In this document: one piece after another, positions 57,204 through 64,000 of the stretch | How positions within the stretch are numbered: the stretch's first letter is position 1 | How the letters are laid out: every line of letters begins with the position of its first letter | NCBI GenBank assembly: GCA_035578175.1 | Contig: JAQMRL010000004.1 | Span: 74,563,901 to 74,627,900 of the forward strand | DNA length: 64,000 nt | DNA from: Catonia carolina | Taxonomy: Eukaryota; Arthropoda; Insecta; Hemiptera; Achilidae | Reading direction: 5' to 3' | Made by a program: the position numbers and the translations under genes | Notes under the pieces: model-generated | Databases searched by the model: none | What the model saw: the letters and a program-made list of their open reading frames with translations, nothing else | Told to the model about the DNA's origin: nothing

Positions 57204-58574
57204 GTAAGCCCTGGATTCAATGAATTTTCTTATTGAAGTATAATTACTTAATGATTTTTATGGTAATATCTTAACATAATTGTACGTTTTGTTTATTTAT
57301 TTTTATTAATATATTTCCTAATGTTTGTTTATGGTATTTAGATTTATCTTCATTTTCCGGTCAGCTCAATTTATATGGGACATTACACTGTAATTACGTA
57401 CCTGTTACGTTGCGTTAAACGATAGTTTAAAACATTTTAATAGGTTAATTGTAAGCTTCAATTTTACTTTGCCGGTCTTTACTTGTCAAGTGTTTACATT
57501 GTCTTAATGAAAGCATGTCACCATTTTGCCGCTCAAAATTCTTAAGTCTGACCCATTATTAGGTTATTCTGCGTTTAATAATATTTATGTTAATATTAGT
57601 AAAAATTTTTATTTTTCCGGTCTAAATGTAAGTCAAATATTAGTTAATAAATATTTGGATGTATTTATTTAATCAATTTTCTATTATTTCTTGGCATCGA
57701 GTATTGTAATAATACCGTAATTGATAATTAACGTGTACTTACCTGTTTACAATTATAATTTTTAGAACTAAGGTCTGGCTTGTGAATGTGATATATTTTT
57801 TAAATCTTCTTTTTCTGGTGTTATAATGTAAAATAATTAAATTGTCACTTTTTATTTTATAAAACAGTCTTAGGACATTGGTTTGTTTAACCTTAAAAAG
57901 CTATTGTTTCTACAAAAACACTAAAAATAAACATATATTCTACAGATTACGATTTATTTTACTGCCCGAGTTTTAGGTATTATTGAAAAATCAATTATAA
58001 TGTTATTTAATTATTTAACGATAGAAAATAATAAAATATTTATCTATTTCGTATCAATATATAAAAACTAGCACTTTTTTTTACATTACGTGCAACATTT
58101 GATTTGGTGTTTGGAGTTCAAAGCTTTTTGATGGTTCCAACAGTACTAATATCATATAACTTCATTATTTTTACTTGGACAAGATGCATAGCATAATAAA
58201 ATTATTTACTAAGGTGTAAACATGTCTATGGCATAATTTGTAGATCCTGAATGAAGTAAATTATATTTAAGGCTGCTGCATGGGTATTAATGACTATGCA
58301 TGGACTTGCAAAGTCTCTAAATGTGTTTCTAAATTTTAGACTTTCCGTAGCAAAAACGTACTTCCTGACAAAATTGAAACTAAAAAATTGACATTGAATT
58401 TTTTTATTGTAGAACAAATGAGTCAAATATCAGTATTACTCTACTCAGATAAATCAAATTTCATCAAAAAATTTTGTTTTGTTTTTGATTAAATTTACCT
58501 TTTGTATTTTGTATAGTTAATAAAATGTATTTTCATTTATTTGGGATATATTTATCCTATTCTCTGCTACGTTG
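57204..58574. other. PPM1G-like intron 1, left part
   Basis: AT-rich intron sequence with no exon or repeat recognised. Confidence 0.5.
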
Positions 58575-58640
58575 ATAAAGATTTTGCATTAGCAGCAATT
58601 GCAAAACATTCAGACCAAAAACAAAAATTAAATTCATAAT
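58575..58640 (+). repeat. SINE-A tail fragment
   Basis: TTTGCATTAGCAGCAATTGC, AAAACATTCAGAC and an A-rich end match the SINE-A tail. The tRNA-like head is missing. Confidence 0.5.
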
Positions 58641-58759
58641 TCCATTTCACATTTTTGTGGTAGGTATAGGGTTAAATTTGGTCAAATAACTAAATTGTAA
58701 ATGTGATTGTGTTAAAAGATCTACTGGAAAAGAGATATTGTTTTGTTGCCAATCTTATA

Positions 58760-60133
58760 TACCGTGCGTTCGGAAAGTCGCTGTGCACCAAGTGACATGA
58801 CAGGGAATAATTTCATGGCTAGGTTGGTAGCTCTGTGCTGTTCAATTGTTGCCGAACACGTCGAGGCCTGTCAGTCATTGAGTTGAAGTTGTATATGTTT
58901 CATTTATTGCAGTTCTGTTGCACGTTTTTTGTTGTTGGACGCGATGGTTCTTTCAGTAGAGGAGCGCATTTTCCTCGTTGAATACGTATTTCGCGAAGGT
59001 GACAAGTACAGTGATTTAGTGAAGCGCAAATTTTCTGAAAAGTTTCCAGATTCAATTATTCCTCTCCGTAATGCAGTACGAACACTGATAGAAAAATTTC
59101 GGGCAACTGGCTCTGTTGAGGACGCTGAACGTAGTGGTAGGCCCCCTAAGCTAGACGAACAAAAGCTGCTGGATATTTCTGATTCTATGGCACAAAGTCC
59201 AAAAAAATCAATGCGTAAGTTAGCACAACCGCATACTATCGGACTTGCTACCGCACATAAAGCTGTCAGACAAGAACTTAAACTATTCCCATACAAAGTG
59301 AGGTTTGTTCAAGAGCTGAAACCTTCAGATAATGACAAGAGACTAAATTATTGTCATTGGTTTCAACGTTTCATCAACCAAAATTCCGAAGACATCCTTG
59401 ACGTAACGTTTTATACAGATGAAGCGTGGTTTCACTTGGGAGGGTATATAAGTTCACAAAATACTCGAGTATGGTCGACAACTAACCCTTGCGCTTTACA
59501 TGAACAGTCCTTACACGAAGCAAAAATTGGAGTCTGGGTTGCTGTGAGTAGAGCACGTATTGTTGGACCAATTTTTTTTGCAAACACAATCAATAGTGAA
59601 CGTTATTGTTCTGATATTTTAGAGAACTTTACGCATCAAATAACACAAGTGGAAATGAATAATGGTTGGTTCCAACAAGACGGGGCAACAGCACATACAT
59701 CTAACATCTCAATGGCTTTCCTGCGCAACGTGTTTGGTGAACGAATAATTTCAAAGAATTTGTGGCCTGCAAGATCTCCTGATCTGACTCCCCCCCGATT
59801 TCTTTTTATGGGGTGCGGCGAAACAAACTGTGTATCGGAACAGACCACACACGATTGACGAACTTAAAGCCGCAATAACGGCATACATTCAAGGAATCAC
59901 TGTTCTTCAGTTGCGAAAGGTGTTTGCAAACAAAATGAAACGAGTGCAATGCTGTATTGATGCCAATGGAGGTCATTTCGAACACCTTCTATAAACAATG
60001 TAATCACGGTTTAACAATGTAATTAAGGTATTGAATAAATTTTTTTCCAAAATGCTTAGTCATTTCTTTATACATATTTTCATAAATCCATAGTCACAAT
60101 TCCAGTGCACAGCGACTTTCCGAACGCACGGTA
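58760..60133 (+). mobile_element. Tc1/mariner-superfamily transposon with intact ends
   Basis: The 1374-bp element is flanked by TA (58758-58759 and 60134-60135). Its terminal inverted repeats match perfectly over 29 bases, beginning TACCGTGCGTTCGGAAAGTC. It carries one transposase frame and sits in phosphatase intron 1, in the same orientation as the gene. Confidence 0.95.
58944..59994 (+). pseudogene. Transposase, single frameshift
   Basis: The ATG at 58944 starts MVLSVEERIFLVEYVFREGD. The N-terminal DNA-binding region includes FRATGSVEDAERSGRPPKLD. Catalytic blocks are TFYTDEAWFHLGG (first Asp), WFQQDGATAHTS (second Asp) and RSPDLTPP followed, in the other frame, by the third Asp. By hand count 38 residues separate the second and third Asp, longer than the DD34D of mariner and closer to the rosa-like/DD-long group. 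A seven-C run at 59790-59796 puts the rest one base out of frame. The downstream frame stays open to a TAA at 59992-59994 (…ANGGHFEHLL). Apart from this the ~349-residue protein looks complete. Confidence 0.9.
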
Positions 60134-60193
60134 TAATTACATTTAAAGTTGATTCTGGCTCAACTTTTAATCCAATTTTTTTTTTGTTTTTAG

Positions 60194-60455
60194 GATGCTC
60201 ACAACTGTTACATGAAATATGATGAAAGTGGATCACTCTTTGCCGTGTATGATGGGCATGGTGGTCATGAGGTGGCGGAATATGCAGCGAAACATTTGCC
60301 CAATTACATCAAAGGAACGGATGCTTATAAAGCTGGTGATTATGAAAAGGCGTTAATCGACGCATTTCTAGGGTTTGATGCAACGTTAGCTTCACCGGAT
60401 GTTATTACAGTTTTAAAGAAAATCGCTGGATCGAAAGAATCCGATGTTAAACCGG
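60194..60455 (+). CDS. PPM1G-like PP2C phosphatase, exon 2
   Basis: Starts after TTTTTAG in phase 0 and continues …ATQE with DAHNCYMKYDESGSLFAVYD then GHGGHEVAEYAAKHLPNYIK. DGHGG is the core metal-binding motif of PP2C phosphatases; its Asp bridges the two catalytic metal ions. The exon ends AGSKESDVKPG and leaves in phase 1 through the donor GTATGT. The spacing from ED to DGHGG is the usual one for PPM1G. Intron 1, at 2990 bp, carries a whole transposon. Confidence 0.93.
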
Positions 60456-60563
60456 GTATGTAATTTTTTTCGTAATTAGTCACCTGGGTTAATGGACTAT
60501 CGACCATTAATTACCTATATATCAATTACTTTTTCTTTTGTTATGTTATCATATATCTCACCA

Positions 60564-60746
60564 GCCGGCCGCGTTGACGATGTTGGTAACGTGCTCGCCT
60601 CTCATCACGCGGTCTTGGGTTCGAATCCCACTCGGGCATGGCATTTTTTCATACGTTACAAAAAATTCATTTCATTCTTCACCGTCTGCATTAGCAGCAA
60701 TTTGCAAAACAGTCTAACGTTAAACCCCAAAAAAAAAAAAAAAAAA
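60564..60746 (+). repeat. SINE-A copy with poly-A
   Basis: Complete copy in phosphatase intron 2: GCCGGCCGCGTTGACGATG (A-box region), GGGTTCGAATCCC (B box), TTCTTCACCGTCTGCATTAG, CAGTCTAACGTTAAACCCC and an A18 tail. Confidence 0.8.
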
Positions 60747-60857
60747 ATATCTCACCAGATAGTTCTCTAGATCTTGGTTCATTTCTTATAGCTTCTGAGT
60801 GTTTGATTTTTGTTTGTACTTTTTTAGTGTTTTTTACTACTTCATCTAAGACTATTC

Positions 60858-61175
60858 GATATATCGGGTGTTTATAAATAAATAGCGGGGTTTTTAATGC
60901 TCTATAATATTTAATACATTACTTACAGTTATAAATGATACATCAAACGAAAGAGCAACTCAAACAGTTTTACATAAATGCCTACAAGTGTTAAATGTGT
61001 GCACCATTCGTCACAAGACACACGTCAAGACGATATGCGAGTGCTTTCCAAATGTTGTTTAGTGTCTCAAGTAATTGTTGCAACAGCTGCTTCAATCCTG
61101 ATTTTTAATTCGGGAAGGTCAGCTGGTAGTGGAGCCACATACACACGATCCTTTATGAACCCATGTGGATTTGAT
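60858..61175 (-). pseudogene. Tc1/mariner transposase C-terminal fragment
   Basis: The minus strand reads NPHGFIKDRVYVAPLPADLP, ELKIRIEAAVATIT and, after stops and frame changes, RVSCDEWCTHL, matching the C-terminal region of insect Tc1/mariner-superfamily transposases with a GFIKDRVYVPPLP block. The plus-strand start TATATCGGGTGTTTATAAAT probably represents its terminal repeat. Lies in phosphatase intron 2. Confidence 0.6.
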
Positions 61176-61269
61176 TAAAATATGCATGATACTTATCATC
61201 ATTGTTGTCGATGTTGTCATAAATTTTTGATTACCTTTGTGAATTGTTATCGTCATTTTTCTTGTTCAG

Positions 61270-61518
61270 ATGGAGAAGCGAAATCAAAATCGCTCGAAAT
61301 GGACGAGGACGACGATGAGGATGATGAAGACGAGGAAGAAAGTCTTGAACATCTTCGTAAAGAAGCTCATATGCCACTGGACCAGTTGATCGATAGGTAC
61401 AGGCAAGAAAACAAAGGAAATTTCAAATTCGTTTCGCCTAATTGTAGTAGAACTAAAAAAGCAGGAGGCGCTGGTCCTAGCACTTCTGCAGCTGCATCGT
61501 CATCGTGTGAATCGAACG
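61270..61518 (+). CDS. PPM1G-like PP2C phosphatase, exon 3 (acidic insert)
   Basis: Entered in phase 1 after TTGTTCAG; the split codon gives DGEAKSKSLEMDE. An acidic run follows (DEDDDEDDEDEEE), then ESLEHLRKEAHMPLDQLIDR, and a Ser/Ala/Gly-rich stretch (AGGAGPSTSAAASSSCESN). PPM1G is unusual among PP2Cs in having such an acidic insertion within the catalytic domain, which confirms the subtype. The donor GTTTGT at 61519 leaves in phase 1. The remaining catalytic domain and C-terminal basic tail are not in the window; I searched to 64000 by eye and found no further exon. Confidence 0.88.
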
Positions 61519-61744
61519 GTTTGTAATTTTATTTTATTTTGTTCAAAATTGTTAGTTTACTGGAATTTTAAGTTATACTTATAATTTCTCAAATCAAATC
61601 GGTTTCAGTATAACCAGGTCATTTTTATGGTTTCACTATTTACAATTTTGATGTTTACTGGGTATTCTTTTTAATTTAGTTACACTTAAGGTCTGACAAA
61701 CTACATTAAAGTTACTAGCAATCCACTGTTTTCTGCGTTTCCAA

Positions 61745-61967
61745 CTAATACTTCCACTTAACCGATTTTGATGAAAATGTGTCAGTTCCCCCCCTAGTGG
61801 TATCTAACTTAAGTTCCAAGTTTTATCTTTGTATGATATTTTGTTCGCACACCCAGAACAATAGTAGAAAACATGTTTTTTCCCATTCAGTAAGTCTGAA
61901 AACATGTATTCCTGTGAAAACTCTATATGGAAAAAATGATGTGAAAACATATTTCCTTTCCTATATA
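61745..61967 (-). mobile_element. HINE copy 9, diverged, split
   Basis: Matches HINE from ACCGATTTTGATGAAAATG back to TTTCCTTTCCTATATA on the minus strand. Its outer end, GGGCAAGAGAAAGTAAAAAT, is found at 63003-63022, with a 1-kb TIR element inserted between. In phosphatase intron 3. Confidence 0.6.
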
Positions 61968-62154
61968 CAGTGGAGTGTTGGTTATCCAAACAAATTGGGA
62001 CCAGAGCGATTCTGATAATCAAATAGTTTGGATAATCAAACATGCTAAATACTGTAATTTGATCCACTGTACCGTAATAATGTAATATAACCTAACTGTT
62101 AACTAGGTTAATAAAGGCTAACAAGATTAATAAAGTCCTCAAGCTATATATAAT

Positions 62155-62475
62155 TCCGTTTCTTATCACATGGTCAGCCAATTAAATTACTGAATCATTT
62201 AAGAACAGAAAAACTAGAGGTGTAAAAGACACTTAATCAGAATTATCTCCTCTGAAAGTGATGAATTTCATTATACAGCCAGACCGTGTGGTGAATGAAG
62301 TGAAGGTGTCATTTACAGAGTGGAAAACATGTGCTTTTCAGAGGGCCCGGCATGCTGATAAGTGTACTTTTTCACCCAGTGAGGAAGGCAATTGTAAACT
62401 TCTTCACTCCATGTTTTAGTTAGTAAAACCTCTACAGGTTCAAACCAGCCTTTCGGCTGATGACATAAACAACAA
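62155..62475 (+). repeat. rep-C copy 18, 5'-truncated
   Basis: From GTTTCTTATCACATGGTCAG to GATGACATAAACAAC, plus-strand sense, lacking the first ~75 bases of the consensus. The reading frame is broken by a deletion near GTGAGGAAGG. Confidence 0.8.
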
Positions 62476-62757
62476 AGGCTAACATAAACTTTAATTAAAA
62501 AAAATATATTGCAAGTGTAGAACACTAAAGATTATAAAAAAGAAAAATACAGAATTTCAAAACTGAATAAATTAACAAAATAAACTACGGCCTTTTTTAA
62601 ATCTTGAATTTTCTTTTTAACTAAGACTGGACATATTGTAGCGGCAACATCTCTTTTTTTTTTTTTTTAATAACGATGCTTCAGTAGCGCTGAATTCTGG
62701 CTGTCGTTCGCATAGCATTGTAGATTCTAGGACAGAAAAGGCTTCTGTGTTGTTTTT

Positions 62758-62928
62758 TTCTTTTTGGGTTTAACGTCCGACTGTTCTGCAATTACTGCGA
62801 ATGCAGACGGTGAAGGATGAAATGATATTTTGTAACGTATGAAAATATGCCGTGCCTGAATGGGATTCGAACCCAAGACCGCATGATGAGAGGCGAGCAC
62901 GTTACCAACTACGCCAATGCGGCGTAGT
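62758..62928 (-). repeat. SINE-A copy
   Basis: Complete copy in minus orientation, from the T-rich end (TTCTTTTTGGGTTTAACGTC) to GCCAATGCGGC. The first bases are repeated just after it as CGGCGTAGTTGG, an inverted mini-duplication at the insertion edge. Confidence 0.8.
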
Positions 62929-63239
62929 TGGTCTGTGTGAGTAAATATGTATTGTTTTCTACTTATGGTGATTTGGATAATCAACGTTCCTATGCATTTG
63001 TTTAGGGCAAGAGAAAGTAAAAATTATGTAATACCGTGTAGCCTTTGTTACCGAGGAAGCTCTGACGTTATAGATAGTTACTTTAACAGAATTATTGGAA
63101 GTGTATTGTGTAAAGATTCTGGGAAAAGTCTGGCAACAATAAAACAATACAAAACTGTAATATAATAATAGGGTATTGTATTAGAAATATGTTAGGCATT
63201 TGCAGTTATCCTGGTAGATATAATAATTGTCTTACATCA

Positions 63240-63372
63240 ATATTCGCTTTTTTCATATATTCAACTGTTTTATACATTACTGCTTATGCAAACGATGAAA
63301 AGTGACAGACCTGACTAGAAATTGAACCGAGGACCCCTGTTATTGGAGCCAGTTGTACTGACCACCACTTTT
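63240..63372 (-). repeat. Diverged SINE with SINE-A-like tail
   Basis: On the minus strand: GTGGTGGTCAGTACAACTGG, B-box-like GGTTCAATTTC, then TTTTCATCGTTTGCATAAGC and AAAACAGTTGAA, which parallel the SINE-A tail. Confidence 0.45.
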
Positions 63373-63469
63373 TTTTTTTTTTGAGGCCACATTGGATCGC
63401 TGAGCCAATCAATTTCTAGTGTTCTTCGGATAACGTATTGGTCTAGCCTTTCGGTTTTGTCAGTACTTT

Positions 63470-63960
63470 TTGAGACGGTCCGATCTTAGTTTCTGTATCT
63501 CATCTGTAACCTCTACCGTGTGTCTCTCTTGCTTTTCCCCAATAAAATCTATGTATTTTGAGAGTACTGTTTATTTTTTTCTTGTCAAACACGTCTTCAA
63601 TTGCCAGTTCAATTTCATTGAGATCCCTCTTAATCTCTTCAATGTATTTTCCCATAATCTTCCTGTTCAATTTCCTGAGGATCAGTTGTTTCAATATTCT
63701 ATCATTCGGAATTCTTAAAATGTGGAAAAATTAGGAAATCCTCCTTTTCTTCATCACGCTTATAATCGGATCAATTTCCTTATAAACAGTTTTATTAGAA
63801 GGAATTCGCCGTATCCCCTTTTTTTTATAATTCTGCGTTCTGTTTTAAGAAGTTGGTTAGTTTTAGCTTCATTCTTAATTTGGAAAACAGTTTCACCGGC
63901 GTAAAGCCCCTCTGAGAGAACAAATGTTTTGTAGTGACAGATTTTGGCATGCATTGAAAG
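63470..63960 (-). pseudogene. LINE-B-type reverse-transcriptase C-terminal remnant
   Basis: On the minus strand, KGLYAGETVFQIKNEAKTNQ and LLKTERRIIKKR parallel the LYGSETW… and ERRIIRKIL blocks after the polymerase domain of RTE-like LINEs. The next frame gives ILKQLILRKLNRKIMGKYIE EIKRDLNEIE. Several breaks are present. It lies in the third intron of the phosphatase gene, if the gene continues past the window. Confidence 0.55.
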
Positions 63961-64000
63961 GCATATTTTATTGTACGTTTGCCAGGTTATACCTTTTGCT

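Larger units (their letters stand above)
61968..62994. mobile_element. Pogo/Tigger-like TIR element hosting two SINE-type insertions
   Basis: The ends CAGTGGAGTGTTGGTTATCC and, complemented, CATAGGAACGTTGATTATCC match at about 18 of 24 positions and follow the CAGT…TTATCCAAA style of pogo/Tigger elements. The left side abuts TA. No transposase codons are seen. rep-C (62155-62475) and SINE-A (62758-62928) account for about half of its length. Confidence 0.6.

Noticed and set aside
61519..64000. A fourth coding exon of the PPM1G-like gene
   Set aside because: No frame shows the expected downstream PP2C motifs. The open stretches here fall within repeats or a LINE remnant.

Overview
The window is AT-rich, intron-bearing eukaryotic DNA, most likely from an insect. 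A hemipteran is my guess, from the style of the LINE and SINE debris, but the sequence does not prove it. Only two host genes are visible, both incomplete and both on the + strand. At the left are the last three coding exons of a heparan sulfate 3-O-sulfotransferase (339-554, 4341-4580, 12356-12670). At the right are the first three coding exons of a PPM1G-type PP2C protein phosphatase (57093-57203, 60194-60455, 61270-61518); the rest of that gene lies beyond the window. The ~44 kb between them holds no host gene I can support.

Everything else is a dense, nested transposon landscape. Families that recur: (1) 'rep-C', a ~390-400 bp retroposon with a GTT/AAC-repeat tail and target-site duplications, 18 whole or partial copies; (2) 'HINE', a ~930-950 bp non-autonomous element with 12-bp subterminal inverted repeats, a GT microsatellite and a 3' hairpin, the architecture of Helentron-associated elements, 9 copies or pieces; (3) three tRNA-derived SINE families (SINE-A, SINE-B, SINE-G); (4) a CR1/L2-like LINE, one near-complete copy (about 39267-42505, minus) and one truncated copy, plus remnants of RTE-like and RNase H-bearing LINEs; (5) Tc1/mariner copies, including one with intact ends and a one-base frameshift, one internally deleted, and one 976-bp inverted duplication; (6) piggyBac-like and other TIR elements; (7) Penelope-like element (PLE) terminal repeats, two of three arranged as palindromes, carrying hammerhead-ribozyme-like motifs.

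Layout: 1-12.7 kb is the sulfotransferase, its two introns filled with repeats. 12.7-39 kb is intergenic repeat debris. 39-43 kb is the large LINE. 43-56.9 kb is a second repeat-rich stretch, with a rep-C tandem array and a chimeric tRNA-SINE/histone-stem-loop retroposon. 56.9-64 kb is the phosphatase, with a 1.37-kb Tc1/mariner element in intron 1 and a four-layer nest of insertions after exon 3.

The two genes have no evident functional link: one modifies heparan sulfate in the Golgi, the other dephosphorylates proteins. The most unusual signals are the PLE hammerhead-like motifs, the canonical histone 3' stem-loops inside repeats (one in a retroposon with clean target duplications), the palindromic mariner, and an open reading frame kept in many rep-C copies. 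All alignments were done by eye, so boundaries are good to a few bases at best except where splice sites or target duplications fix them.
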